NCBI GenBank assembly: GCA_033857955.1
Contig: JAWVCW010000023.1
Location: forward strand, 5,243 to 69,242
DNA length: 64,000 nucleotides
Reading direction: 5' to 3'
From: Gaiellasilicea sp033857955
Lineage (GTDB): Bacteria > Actinomycetota > Thermoleophilia > Gaiellales > Gaiellaceae
Shown here: one piece after another, positions 35,353 through 44,516 of the stretch
Layout of the letters: each line of letters starts with the position of its first letter
How positions within the stretch are numbered: the first letter of the stretch is position 1
The notes under the pieces: model-generated
Seen by the model: only the letters and a program-made list of their open reading frames with translations
The model's database searches: none
Told to the model about the DNA's origin: nothing
Program-made: the position numbers and the translations under genes

Positions 35353-35526
35353 AAGCGCGAGACCCTCTGTTGGATGGAGGTACTCCGCGTTGCCGCAGGC
35401 TTCTGTTCAACCCGAGAACGAAGCGCCACCGCAACGCCGGGGACAGTTCTTGGGGACAGGCCGGTGGGCCGCATGCAGCGACGATCGGCAGATGTCCAGG
35501 CGCAAAAAGGGCCATTTGCAGGCCCT
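35353..35526. repeat. tRNA-downstream repeat, copy 1 (solo)
   Basis: About 170 bases that match 52751-52924 at roughly 80% by eye. Shared pieces are ATGGAGGTACT, GCTTCTGTTCAA, two GGGGACAG motifs, CATGCAGCGACGATCGG and the hairpin AAAAAGGGCCATTTGCAGGCCCT. At 52.8 kb this sequence is the downstream flank and terminator of tRNA-Thr; here no tRNA piece follows. It lies in a 620-base gene-free stretch (35293-35913). Confidence 0.7.
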
Positions 35527-35653
35527 CCGCAAGGTACTGGCGGGTACGGCCGTGCACTCGCGGTCACGTTTTCCTGCAAAGAGCCACTTCCAGGTGTGTC
35601 GCGCGTGCCTGCGCGGACTCAGTCTGATGTATCCGTCTCGTATCCGCGGGCGC

Positions 35654-35678
35654 GTTGTCAGTTTGATAAACAGACAAC
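35654..35678. other. 25-base near-perfect palindrome
   Basis: GTTGTCAGTTT and AAACAGACAAC form 11-base arms with one mismatch around a GAT centre. It lies in a gene-free, A/T-richer stretch about 235 bases upstream of the ArsR gene. It may be an operator or a recombination site. Two TCTCGTATCC copies lie nearby. Confidence 0.5.
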
Positions 35679-35913
35679 TCTCAGGTGCGGTCTGTCTCGT
35701 ATCCCCCACGGCGCGAGCCGACGTTAGGGACCCACTGGGCGATTGTGACGGTGACCCCCGATTGCGTCGGCGGTACTTGAGCTGGGAGTTCTCAGGGCTG
35801 TCTGGTAGCCCGGAGAGATCGCTCCAGTCGCGGAGCAGCACGCAGCATCACTATTCGTTCTGGCCTAGCCCTTAAACCTGCACAGTTTCCAAGATTTTGA
35901 GTAATGTCGGCGG

Positions 35914-36249
35914 GTGGCCCCGCCGACTCAGGCCGTCCATGTCGTGAAGGCGAACCTCTTTCGTGTGCTCGGCCATCCCGCGCGCGTCCGCATCCTCGAA
36001 CTGTTGCGCGACGAGGAGCGGTCGGTCGGCGCGCTCCAGAAGGAGTTGGGGCTCGATTCGGGCGGCACGTCGCAGCACCTCACAGCGTTACGCCGGATCG
36101 GCCTCGTTGAGTCGCGGCGGGAGGGGACGAGTGTCTACTACCGCGTCGATGACGAGCGGGTCTTCGATTTGCTGGAAGCCGGTCGCGGGATCATCACGCG
36201 GCAGCTCTCTGAGCAACAGTCGATCTTGAACGAGCTTGAGACCCCGTGA
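35914..36249 (+). CDS. ArsR-family winged-helix regulator
   Basis: A 111-residue protein. The ArsR fold has LFRVLGHPARVRILELL, then QKELGLDSGGTSQHLTALRR as recognition helix and ESRREGTSVYYRV as wing. No metal-binding Cys cluster is present, so the signal is probably not a soft metal. GTG 35914 is taken; a downstream GTG is possible. The stop overlaps the GTG of the first hydrogenase-like gene, making this the first gene and likely regulator of that operon. Confidence 0.88.
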   Translation: MAPPTQAVHVVKANLFRVLGHPARVRILELLRDEERSVGALQKELGLDSGGTSQHLTALRRIGLVESRREGTSVYYRVDDERVFDLLEAGRGIITRQLSEQQSILNELETP

Positions 36250-38192
36250 TCGGCGCGCTCCTGCTTGCCGCGCTCGGCGCGGTTGCGTTCGGGGCGATCC
36301 TGGCGCTTGGCCGGCGCACATTCGTTTCCGGGCTCTGGACGCAAGCGGTGGGAGCGGCGGGAGTTGGGGTCGCCGGTTTCTGGGCGCTCGGGTCCGGTGA
36401 CACGCTCGGGGCGGACTTCGCGAGCTCGTTTGATCTGCGCGTCGGCGTTGACGGGCTGAGCGGCTTCTTCTTGGGCACGCTCGGCGTGGTCGCGGCACCG
36501 GCGCTCGTGTTCTCGCTCCGGTATCTGGAACCCAGCCAGCGGGGACGGGCAACTTCTGCGCTCACGGCGGGTTTCTTCCTCGTGCTCGTGCTCGTGGTCT
36601 GCGCCCGTGATCCTCTGACCTTCCTCACGGGTTGGGAATTGATGACACTGCTCTCGGCCACCGTGATTCTCGTCGCACGCGGTGCGGACCGGTTGTCGCG
36701 GCAGACGGTGTTCAACTACCTCGCGGTCACCCACCTCGGAGGAGTTGGCACCTGGGTGGCAGTGCTGCTCCTTGCGGACGCGGACGCGTTCGGCGGCGCG
36801 GCGGCGATCAGCTCCGGTTCAGGGCTGCAGATCGCGATCGCGCTTGCCGCTCTCGTGGGGATGGGGACGAAGGCCGGCGTGATGCCGCTCCACGTCTGGC
36901 TCCCGCGCGCCCATCCGATCGCGCCGGCCCCGGTCTCTGCGCTGATGAGCGGCGTGATGATCAAGGTTGCGCTGTACGGGCTCGTGCGCGTGCTCGTGGA
37001 GTGGGTCGGCGTGCTCCCGGTCTGGTTCGGCGTGCTCGTGCTCGCGGTTGGCGCGCTCTCCGCCGTCGGCGGTGTCGTCTATGCCCTCTTTCAGCACGAT
37101 CTCAAGCGGCTACTGGCCCTGCACTCGATCGAGAACGTCGGGATCATCGTGCTCGGGCTCGGCGCCTGCCTGATCCTGCGCACCCGCGGCGCCGAAGCCT
37201 GGGCCGCATTCGCACTAGGTGCTGCGCTCCTGCATACCCTCAATCACGCCGTCTTCAAGTCGCTGCTCTTTCTCGGCGCGGGGGCGTTTGAGCGGGCCGT
37301 GGGGTCGCTCGAGCTCGACCGGGTCGGCGGCCTTCTGCGCCGGATGCCCTGGACGGCGGGCGCCTTCCTGGTCGGGGCGATGGCGATCGCCGGCCTGCCG
37401 CCGCTGAACGGCTTCGCCTCCGAGTGGCTGACGCTGCAGGCGCTGCTGCACGTAGCCGCCTACGGGCACATCGGGGACGGGCTCGCCGGCGCGATCGCCC
37501 TCGCAGCCCTCGCTGCGACCGCCGCCCTTGCCCTCTTCTGCTTCGTCAAGGTCGTCGGCCTGGTGTTACTCGGTCCGCCGCGGACTACAGGGGCTGCGGC
37601 GGCGAAAGAGGCGCCGCTGGCTATGCGAGCGGCACTCGTCGTCCTCGCCGGCGTCTGCGTTGTGCTTGGGGTGGTCCCCGGTGTGCTCTTCAGCCCTCTC
37701 GTCGGGCTCGCGCCCTGGTCGACCGGCGTGCCCACCCAACCTGGGCTCGAGCTTCCGGGCACAGGCTCACTCCCGGCGGTCTGGATCGCGGTCGTGCTCG
37801 TCGCACTGACGGGCGTCCTGTCGCTGCTGCGCGGGAACCGAAGCGCGGCTCCCGCGCCGGCCTGGGCGTCCGGCCAGCGTCTCGAGCCTGCGCTGCTCTG
37901 GACGAGCACCGGCTTCACCAAGCCGCTGCGTCTCGTGCTCGAGCTCGTGCTGCGCCCGCAGCGGGAGATCACGGTGCGAAGCGAGGGCGGCGTTCTACAG
38001 GAGGTCTCGTACTCCGGCCACGTGCCGCAGTTGATCGACGATCACCTCTACGCGCCGCTCGAGCGCGTGTCGCTCGCCGCCGCCGCCCAGGCGCGCCGGC
38101 TGCAGAGCGGAAGCCTCGGCACCTACGTCGTCTATCTCGCCGGGCTCGTCCTCGTGCTCCTCGCCGTCGCGCGCCTGGGGTGGATCGGATGA
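36246..38192 (+). CDS. hyfB: Hydrogenase-4/complex I antiporter-like subunit HyfB
   Basis: A 648-residue proton-translocating membrane subunit with about 14-16 helices, homologous to NuoL/M/N and Mrp antiporter proteins. Conserved stretches are TFLTGWELMTLLSATVILVA, MGTKAGVMPLHVWLPRAHP and FQHDLKRLLALHSIENVG, with the functional Glu, Lys and His. It would pump H+ or Na+ when the soluble arm transfers electrons. The 4-base overlaps on both sides show tight coupling with the ArsR and hyfC genes. Confidence 0.92.
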   Translation: MIGALLLAALGAVAFGAILALGRRTFVSGLWTQAVGAAGVGVAGFWALGSGDTLGADFASSFDLRVGVDGLSGFFLGTLGVVAAPALVFSLRYLEPSQRGRATSALTAGFFLVLVLVVCARDPLTFLTGWELMTLLSATVILVARGADRLSRQTVFNYLAVTHLGGVGTWVAVLLLADADAFGGAAAISSGSGLQIAIALAALVGMGTKAGVMPLHVWLPRAHPIAPAPVSALMSGVMIKVALYGLVRVLVEWVGVLPVWFGVLVLAVGALSAVGGVVYALFQHDLKRLLALHSIENVGIIVLGLGACLILRTRGAEAWAAFALGAALLHTLNHAVFKSLLFLGAGAFERAVGSLELDRVGGLLRRMPWTAGAFLVGAMAIAGLPPLNGFASEWLTLQALLHVAAYGHIGDGLAGAIALAALAATAALALFCFVKVVGLVLLGPPRTTGAAAAKEAPLAMRAALVVLAGVCVVLGVVPGVLFSPLVGLAPWSTGVPTQPGLELPGTGSLPAVWIAVVLVALTGVLSLLRGNRSAAPAPAWASGQRLEPALLWTSTGFTKPLRLVLELVLRPQREITVRSEGGVLQEVSYSGHVPQLIDDHLYAPLERVSLAAAAQARRLQSGSLGTYVVYLAGLVLVLLAVARLGWIG

Positions 38193-39115
38193 GCGGTGCG
38201 ACGGCCGTTGCGGGCGCGGTCCAGATCGTCGGTGGCATCGCGCTTGCACCGCTGCTGCCGGGGTTCGTGCAGCACTGGAAGGCACGGCTGCAGGGCCGGC
38301 GCGGGCCGACTCCGTTGCAGCCCTACCGAGAGCTGCGGCGGCTGTGGGGAAAGAGCACCGTTGCCCCTGAAGGAGCGAGTGTCCTCTACCGCCTCGCTCC
38401 GGCGGTCGTCGGCGCGGCCGTCACGGCAGCCGTTCTCGTCGTCCCTGTGGCGGCCGTTGCTCCGAGCTGGGGCATCGGCCACGACGCGCTTCTGCTCGTC
38501 GGGCTGCTCGCTCTGGCGCGGTTCGCCGTTGTCACCGCTGCCTGGGATGTCGGCAGCGGGTTCTCGCTGATCGGCGCGAGCCGTGACCTCACACTGTCGA
38601 TCTTCGTCGAGGCAACGCTCGTGCTCTCGCTCGCCGTCGCGGCGCTCGTCGCCGGAACGGCCGATCTACGCGGCGTCGTCGCAGCGACGGCCGGCACGGA
38701 TGTCTGGACCAGCCCCGCGCTGGCGCTCGGCGCACTCGCCTTTGCGCTCGTCGCCGTCGCCGAGACAGGCCGGCAACCGGTCGACAGCCCCGACACGCAC
38801 CTCGAGCTGACCATGATCCACGAAGGCCCGCTGCTCGAGTACGCAGGCCGCGACCTCGCCTACCTGCAATGGGCTGCCGCGGCGCGTCACTGGCTCGTGC
38901 TCGTACTCGCCGCACAGGTCTTCCTGCCCCATCCCAGCGACGTGTGGCTCCAGTTCGCCGTCTTGCCCGTCGTGCTCGTCGTGCTGTGCGCGGCGCTCGC
39001 GCTCGTCGAGACGCTGGTGGCGAAGATGCGCATCCTGCTCGTGCCCCGGCTCCTCGCTGCAGGCGCAGCCGCGGCACTGCTCGGAGTCGCATCCTGGCTC
39101 GTGAGCTCATCGTGA
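38189..39115 (+). CDS. hyfC: NuoH-like membrane subunit HyfC
   Basis: A 308-residue NuoH/HycD-type subunit with about eight helices that links the hydrophilic arm to the antiporter modules. It has LLPGFVQHWKARLQGRRGPT near the N-terminus, as in HyfC/HycD, followed by PYRELRRLWGK. The conserved acidic loop is ETGRQPVDSPDTHLELTMIH, and RILLVPRLLAAGA closes the protein. ATG 38189 overlaps the hyfB stop. Length is typical. Confidence 0.92.
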   Translation: MSGATAVAGAVQIVGGIALAPLLPGFVQHWKARLQGRRGPTPLQPYRELRRLWGKSTVAPEGASVLYRLAPAVVGAAVTAAVLVVPVAAVAPSWGIGHDALLLVGLLALARFAVVTAAWDVGSGFSLIGASRDLTLSIFVEATLVLSLAVAALVAGTADLRGVVAATAGTDVWTSPALALGALAFALVAVAETGRQPVDSPDTHLELTMIHEGPLLEYAGRDLAYLQWAAAARHWLVLVLAAQVFLPHPSDVWLQFAVLPVVLVVLCAALALVETLVAKMRILLVPRLLAAGAAAALLGVASWLVSSS

Positions 39116-39723
39116 GCTCGGCGCTGATCTGGACCCTCGTTGGGCTCGGGCTTGGTGTCCTCGTCGTCCGTCGGCGCTCGCTAGCGGTCGCGCTCGTGAC
39201 CGCTCAAGCGCTCGTCCTGGTGGGTGTTGCGCTCGACGAAGCGGAGAGCGGCGGCGACGTGCTCGCCGCCGGCGCGCTCGCGGTTCGCGCGATTGTCCTG
39301 GCCGGGCTCTTCCTCCTGCTCGTCTCGCGCACCCGAGCGGTGCGACCGGTGCGGGCGCGAGTGGCCCCGCTCGCCCGCGCTGGAGTCGCCGTCGCCTTTG
39401 CCCTGGCGTTGACCTGGCTCGTGCCGGCGATCGGGCTCGTCTCGCGCGATGCCGAGCGCGGGGTGCTCGCGCTCGTCGCCTTCGGCATTTCCACGGCGGC
39501 GCTCCGGCGCGCGACGCTGTTCCAGATCATCGGCATCGTCCTCGTCGAGAACGCGCTCGCGCTCGCAGCGCTGCAGCTGCCCGGCGGTGCCTCGGTCGCG
39601 ATCGAGCTCGGCGTCGCCCTCGATCTGATCCTCGTCACCGTGGTCGCGGTCGTCTTCTACGAGCGGATCTTCGCGGCGTTCGGCACGGCCGACAGCGCGG
39701 CCCTGAGGGCACTGCGTGACTAG
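39112..39723 (+). CDS. hyfE: NuoK-like membrane subunit HyfE
   Basis: A 203-residue membrane protein with about six to seven helices, of the HyfE type whose C-terminal part is NuoK-like (TLFQIIGIVLVENALALAAL). The buried Glu in the VEN helix matches the NuoK proton-path residue. GTG 39112 overlaps the hyfC stop as GTGA. A GTGAGCTC direct repeat occurs at this junction. Confidence 0.85.
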   Translation: MSSALIWTLVGLGLGVLVVRRRSLAVALVTAQALVLVGVALDEAESGGDVLAAGALAVRAIVLAGLFLLLVSRTRAVRPVRARVAPLARAGVAVAFALALTWLVPAIGLVSRDAERGVLALVAFGISTAALRRATLFQIIGIVLVENALALAALQLPGGASVAIELGVALDLILVTVVAVVFYERIFAAFGTADSAALRALRD

Positions 39724-41179
39724 CCGTGAATACCCTGCGCTGGCCCTGATCGCCCTCCCGGCGCTCGCGACCGTGCTCCTCCTGTTCGCTCCGACCAGCC
39801 TGGTTCAGGGGCTCGCCCGCTTGGCGGCCTTGCCGACCGCGGCACTTGCGCTGACGCTGACGGTGCTCGCCCTGCATGCGTCCGCCGAGCCGGTGATCGG
39901 CGACTGGCTGGTCGTCGACGTCGCCGGCGGGCTCCTCGTCGGCGTGATCGGTGTCGTTGGCCTGGCGAGCGTCCTCGTCTCACCGGCCTACCTCGGCGCC
40001 GGCACCGACTCGCTCGTGTCGCCCGAGCGCAGGCAAAGGATCTACTACGCCACTCTCTACCTCTTCTGGGCGATCCTGCTCGCTGTTCCTCTCGTCGGCA
40101 ACCTGGGCGCAGCCTGGCTCCTCGTCGAGGCGACGACTGCCGCGTCTGCGCTGCTCGTCGGCTTCAGCGGCCACGCGCGCGCGCTCGAGGCGGGCTGGAA
40201 ATACCTCGTCCTGACTTCGCTCGGCCTCGGCGTCGCGTTGCTCGGGATCGTGATGCTCGCGGCCGGCATTCCCACTGCTGGGCTCGGCGGTCTCTCCTGG
40301 CAGGCGCTCTCGACCTACTCCAGCGGGAGCGAGACCGCCCTGATCGCCTACCTGCTGCTGCTTGCAGGGCTTGCGGCGAAGATCGGCTGGGCGCCGGTGC
40401 ACAACTGGCTGCCCGACGCGCACTCGGAGGCACCGCCACCGGTATCCGCGCTTCTTTCCGCCGCGCTCCTGCCAGCCGTTCTCCTCGTCGCATGGCGTTC
40501 TCAGCACGCGCTCGCGCCGGTGGTCGGGGAGCACACAGCGCAGACCGTCTTGATCGTCTTCGGTCTCGCTTCGCTTACGGTTGCGGTGCCGTTCCTCTGG
40601 CGCTCCCTGCCCTGGAAGCGGCTCCTTGCCTACTCCAGCCTCGAGCACATGGGCGTGATCGCACTCGGAATCGCATTCGGAACACCGCTCGCGCTTGCAG
40701 GTGTCGCCATCCACATCGTCGCTCACGCCGTCGCCAAGGCGCTCGGGTTCTATGCGGCGACGCCGCTTCTCAGTCACGACCCTCTGGCAGGCGAGCATGC
40801 CGTCACGGGAATCGGTCGCAGCAAGCCCGCGCTTGGGACGACGATGGGGATCTCCCTCGCCGCGCTCGCCGGCCTACCGCCCTCGCCACTCTTCGTCAGC
40901 GAGGTGCTGATCGTCGCCGGCGGCTTCCAGGCCGGACACCCCTGGGCAGCAAGCGCCACTGCGCTCCTGCTCGCACTCGGCTTCCTCGGCCTCGCTCACG
41001 CCCTGATCGAGACCACCGCCGGCGACAGCCCTCCGCGCCGGCAGGGGTCGATCGCCGGCCTGCGCGGCGTGACCGCACTCACCTGCGTTTCCGTCGTCCT
41101 GCTGCTGAGCCTCGTCGCCGCGGCCGTCGTGCTCCCCGGCTCGGATCTCGTCGACGCGCTCGTGCGAGGTCTGTCATGA
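39716..41179 (+). CDS. hyfF: Second antiporter-like subunit HyfF
   Basis: A 487-residue NuoN/MrpD-like protein with about 14 helices. It has GNLGAAWLLVEATTAASALL, KIGWAPVHNWLPDAHSEAPP with the conserved Lys and His, and PWKRLLAYSSLEHMGVIALG. It is the second ion-pumping module; with HyfB the complex would have two. GTG 39716 overlaps the end of hyfE by eight bases. Confidence 0.92.
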   Translation: MTSREYPALALIALPALATVLLLFAPTSLVQGLARLAALPTAALALTLTVLALHASAEPVIGDWLVVDVAGGLLVGVIGVVGLASVLVSPAYLGAGTDSLVSPERRQRIYYATLYLFWAILLAVPLVGNLGAAWLLVEATTAASALLVGFSGHARALEAGWKYLVLTSLGLGVALLGIVMLAAGIPTAGLGGLSWQALSTYSSGSETALIAYLLLLAGLAAKIGWAPVHNWLPDAHSEAPPPVSALLSAALLPAVLLVAWRSQHALAPVVGEHTAQTVLIVFGLASLTVAVPFLWRSLPWKRLLAYSSLEHMGVIALGIAFGTPLALAGVAIHIVAHAVAKALGFYAATPLLSHDPLAGEHAVTGIGRSKPALGTTMGISLAALAGLPPSPLFVSEVLIVAGGFQAGHPWAASATALLLALGFLGLAHALIETTAGDSPPRRQGSIAGLRGVTALTCVSVVLLLSLVAAAVVLPGSDLVDALVRGLS

Positions 41180-42570
41180 CGATCCCGGCCGTTGAGTCCT
41201 ACCGAGAGCGGGTCGGCGCCGCACTTGCCGGCGGCTCCCGCTTCGCCGGCCTGCATGCCACCTCGGACGGGTCGCACGTCCGCACGCTGCTCGCCGATCC
41301 GGATGGATCGACCCGTCTGGAGACCGTCGCCCCCGAGAGAGGAGTCGTCCCCTCGATCGTCGACCTCGCGCCCGCCGCCGGCTGGGACGAGCGAGAGGCC
41401 CACGACCTACAGGGGATCCGCTTCGCCGGCCACGAACCGCTGCGGCTGCTCGTCAACCACGATCCGGCGCTAGAGCGCTGGGTGCCGGTTCGCGGTGACG
41501 ACGTGTACCAGCTCGCCGTCGGGCCGGTCCACGCCGGCATCATCGAGTCGGGCCACTTTCGCTTCCATCTCGTCGGCGACCGCATCCTCCACCTCGACGC
41601 ACAACTCTTTTACAAGCACCGCGGCCTCGAGCGCGCCGCGGAAGGGAAGACTTTCGACGAGGGACTCGCCTATGTCTCGCGTGCCTGCGCCGCGTGCAAC
41701 GTGGCGAACGGCGTCTCGTACGCGAGTGCTTGCGAGGAGGCGCTCGGACTGGCGCCGACCGCCGAGCTCCGCCGCGCCCGCACGATCCTGCTCGAGCTCG
41801 AGCGGGCGTGGAGCCACCTGAACGACATCGCCGCGATCTGCGCAGGCGTAAGTCTCGCCGCCGGCAACAACAGCTTCGCGGCGCTCACGGAGCGTGCACG
41901 CCGGCTGAATGTTGTCCTGACCGGACACCGTTTCCTCTTCCACACGATCCGCGTCGGCGGCAGTGAGCTCGCGCTCGACGAGGAACAGACCCAAGTCGCG
42001 CGCGAGGAGCTTGCCTCCATCAACGCAGCGGCACGTCGCGGCTGGCGCGAGCTCCTCTTCAATACCTCCTTCCAGGATCGCCTCCCCGACATCGGCGTCG
42101 TCAGCGCCACTCACGCCGAGCGGTTGGGCGCCGTCGGGCCTGGCGCCCGTGCCGCCGGGCTCGCCCAGGATCTGCGTGCGGACAGCCCGCTCCTCTCCTA
42201 CGAGGGCTTCTCCGCCGTCGTCCCCGAGCGAGCGGCGGGTGACGTGCAGGCGCGGCTCGAGCAGCGTGCGCTCGAGCTCTGGCAGACGTTCGAAATCCTC
42301 GACGGGCTGCTTGAGCGCCCGATCCGGCCCGCGGTGGCCGAGGCCGGCGGAGAGGAGCATCCGATCGGCGTCGGCAGGGTCGAAAGCCCGCGCGGGGCCA
42401 CCAGTTGCGTCGTCGAACGCCGCGACGACCGGATCGAACGTCTGCGCCTTCGCACCGGCTCCTACGCGAACTGGCCGGTCGTCGCCTACGCCGCAACCGA
42501 CAACCTACTCCCGGACTTCCCGTTGATCAACAAGAGCTTCGAGCTCTGCTACGCCTGCGTGGATCGCTGA
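41176..42570 (+). CDS. hyfG: Group 4 [NiFe]-hydrogenase large subunit-like HyfG
   Basis: A 464-residue protein. A NuoC-like N-terminal part (WDEREAHDLQGIRFAGHEPL) is fused to the NuoD/hydrogenase large-subunit domain (GPVHAGIIESGHFRFHLVGD). Two Cys pairs are kept: CAAC in SRACAACNVANG near residues 170-173, and CYAC in FELCYACVDR at the very end. These correspond to the four Ni-Fe ligands, but the first motif departs from the usual RxCGxC. The protein stops right after the second motif, so no C-terminal peptide needs proteolytic removal. Hydrogenase activity is likely but not certain. Confidence 0.88.
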   Translation: MTIPAVESYRERVGAALAGGSRFAGLHATSDGSHVRTLLADPDGSTRLETVAPERGVVPSIVDLAPAAGWDEREAHDLQGIRFAGHEPLRLLVNHDPALERWVPVRGDDVYQLAVGPVHAGIIESGHFRFHLVGDRILHLDAQLFYKHRGLERAAEGKTFDEGLAYVSRACAACNVANGVSYASACEEALGLAPTAELRRARTILLELERAWSHLNDIAAICAGVSLAAGNNSFAALTERARRLNVVLTGHRFLFHTIRVGGSELALDEEQTQVAREELASINAAARRGWRELLFNTSFQDRLPDIGVVSATHAERLGAVGPGARAAGLAQDLRADSPLLSYEGFSAVVPERAAGDVQARLEQRALELWQTFEILDGLLERPIRPAVAEAGGEEHPIGVGRVESPRGATSCVVERRDDRIERLRLRTGSYANWPVVAYAATDNLLPDFPLINKSFELCYACVDR

Positions 42571-43073
42571 TGCTGACCCTGCTCCGCGACCTTCGCCGGC
42601 TCCGCAAGACCATCGGTCTGCCGCAGCCGCGACGAGGTCGCAGCCTCGCTATCCGCCACGTCGACGCGGGCTCGTGCAACGGCTGCGAGCATGAGCTCAC
42701 CCAACTCGCGAGCCCCTACTACGACCTGCAGCGCCTCGGCCTCGGCGTAGTCGCCTCCCCCCGCCACGCCGACGTGCTTCTCGTGGCAGGTGCCGTGACG
42801 AGCCGCATGCGCGAGCCGCTTCTGATCGCCTACGCCGCCATGCCCAAACCGCGGCGGGTCGTGGCGCTCGGCGACTGCGCGCTCGGCTGCAACCTCCTCG
42901 GCAACACGGATGACCTCATCGGGCCCGTCGAAGCGATCCTCCCGGTCGACCTTCGCATCCCCGGCTGCCCTCCGACGCCCGAGGCGATCGCCGAGGCGAT
43001 CATCGGTCTCATCGACGGAAGCCCGCTCGCGCCGACGACGACCACGGTTTCGTCGACCTCCGGATCGAGCTGA
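42570..43073 (+). CDS. hyfI: NuoB-like small subunit HyfI
   Basis: A 167-residue iron-sulfur subunit of the NuoB/HycG type. The Cys ligands of the proximal [4Fe-4S] cluster are in SCNGCEHE, GDCALGC and IPGCPPTP. SPRHADVLLVAGAVTSRM is also typical. It is the last gene of the operon; the expected HyfH-type ferredoxin subunit does not follow. The C-terminal Thr/Ser tail is unusual. Electron transfer partner unknown. Confidence 0.92.
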   Translation: MLTLLRDLRRLRKTIGLPQPRRGRSLAIRHVDAGSCNGCEHELTQLASPYYDLQRLGLGVVASPRHADVLLVAGAVTSRMREPLLIAYAAMPKPRRVVALGDCALGCNLLGNTDDLIGPVEAILPVDLRIPGCPPTPEAIAEAIIGLIDGSPLAPTTTTVSSTSGSS

Positions 43074-43270
43074 CGCGACCACGGCCCGCGGCGAGGGTGC
43101 TCGCGGAAGAGGAACGACGAATCGAGCTGCGAAGCGACCGAGATCCTCAGCTCTCGAGACGATCAAGGTCGAGCACTCAGCTTCGCGGCGTTGCTGAAGT
43201 GCAATGAGTAGTTCTGCGCAGCGTCGAGCGGCCTGCGCGACGCCGCCTGCAACTACACCGCGGCGGGCGG

Positions 43271-44248
43271 CTAATCCGAGACGGCCAGCACGGCTGCGCC
43301 GCGCACGGCGCCGCGGCGCAGCCGATCGAGTGCGTCCTCGGCCGCCGAGAGCGGGAACACCTCTACGGCCGTCTTCACTGGGTGCGCGCGAACAGCCCGG
43401 AACAGCTGGTGGCCGTCCTCCCGCGTCAGGTTGGCTACCGACCGAACGACACGCTCTCCCCAGAGCAACTCGTAGGGAAAGGACGGAATCGCGGTCATGT
43501 GGATCCCGGCGCACACCACGCTGCCGCCCTTGCGCACCGCCGCAAGCGCCTCCGGGACGAGTTCTCCCGCAGGTGCGAAGATGATTGCGGCATCGAGCTC
43601 CTCGGGCCGTTGGCCGACCGCTCCTGCCCACTCGGCGCCGAGCGTGCGCGCCAGTGACTGCGCGTCGTCGTCGCCCTGCCGCGTGAACGCGAAGACGCGG
43701 CGGCCTTCATGAATCGCGATCTGCGCGATGATGTGCGCCGCGGCGCCGAAGCCGTACAGGCCGAGACACTCGCCGTCGCCGGCGGCGCGTAGCGCGCGAA
43801 AGCCGATGAGCCCCGCACAGAGCAGGGGCGCGAGGTCCTCGTCGCGCGGCCCTTCGGGAAGCGGGAAGCAGTAACGGGCGTCGGCCACGACCTCCTCGGC
43901 GTAGCCGCCGTCAAGGGTGTAACCGGTGAAGAGGGCGCGGTCGCACAGGTTCTCCCGTCCAGCGAGGCAATAGCTGCATTCGCCGCATGTCCACCCTAGC
44001 CAGGGGACGCCGACGCGCTCACCCCCGGCGAGCGCCGTATCTCCTTCCACCACGATCCCGACGATCTGGTGGCCCAGGATCAGTGGCACCTTGGGATCTC
44101 GCAACTCGCCGTCGCGGATATGGAGGTCGGTCCGGCACACACCGCATGCGCCGACTCGGATTCGCACCTGACCGGGACGAAGCGCCGGGCGCAGAACCTC
44201 GGCCTCCCGGAGCCTCCTCCTCGGAGCGTCAAGCACCATCGCCCGCAT
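43271..44248 (-). CDS. Zinc-dependent alcohol dehydrogenase
   Basis: A 325-residue medium-chain dehydrogenase. The catalytic zinc site is VGACGVCRTDLHIRDGEL and LILGHQIVG. The structural zinc site is CGECSYCLAGRENLC. The nucleotide fold is ECLGLYGFGAAAHIIAQIA. It resembles AdhA-like NAD(P)-linked alcohol dehydrogenases of Actinobacteria. It is transcribed toward the hydrogenase-like operon, 198 bases away. The 198-base gap shows nothing recognisable. Confidence 0.92.
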   Translation of the reverse strand: MRAMVLDAPRRRLREAEVLRPALRPGQVRIRVGACGVCRTDLHIRDGELRDPKVPLILGHQIVGIVVEGDTALAGGERVGVPWLGWTCGECSYCLAGRENLCDRALFTGYTLDGGYAEEVVADARYCFPLPEGPRDEDLAPLLCAGLIGFRALRAAGDGECLGLYGFGAAAHIIAQIAIHEGRRVFAFTRQGDDDAQSLARTLGAEWAGAVGQRPEELDAAIIFAPAGELVPEALAAVRKGGSVVCAGIHMTAIPSFPYELLWGERVVRSVANLTREDGHQLFRAVRAHPVKTAVEVFPLSAAEDALDRLRRGAVRGAAVLAVSD

Positions 44249-44258
44249 GAGCGAATGT

Positions 44259-44372
44259 TCACACGTGCGCGGGTACCGGCGCCAGCACGCGCTGGGTGAG
44301 CTCGACGAGCCGGTTCGAGTCCTCCATTCGCTTGTCGTACCAGGCGACCTTCGCCTGCGTGCCGTCGATAGA
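44259..44372 (-). pseudogene. Possible C-terminal gene remnant
   Basis: The minus strand carries about 36 coding-like residues (IDGTQAKVAWYDKRMEDSNR, then LVELTQRVLAPVP) ending at a stop at 44259. No start or N-terminal part is found in the 268-base gap between the dehydrogenase and the DUF2267 gene. It may be the tail of a deleted gene. The family is not recognised. Confidence 0.3.
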
Positions 44373-44516
44373 CCCCTGACACCGTCTGCGCGTACGACGT
44401 TCCCTCTCGGTTTGGCTGACTGAGGTCGGAGTCGTCACCGAACCTCGGCAAACGATGCTGGTGGGCGTTGGCGTTCATCGCGGCCTTGTCGAGGCGGTGG
44501 CCGGCCGGCGTCGGTT

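Noticed and set aside
35654..35678. Palindrome as a dif/Xer site
   Set aside because: Xer sites have 11-base arms around a 6- to 8-base centre; here the centre is 3 bases and the arms do not resemble Xer half-sites.
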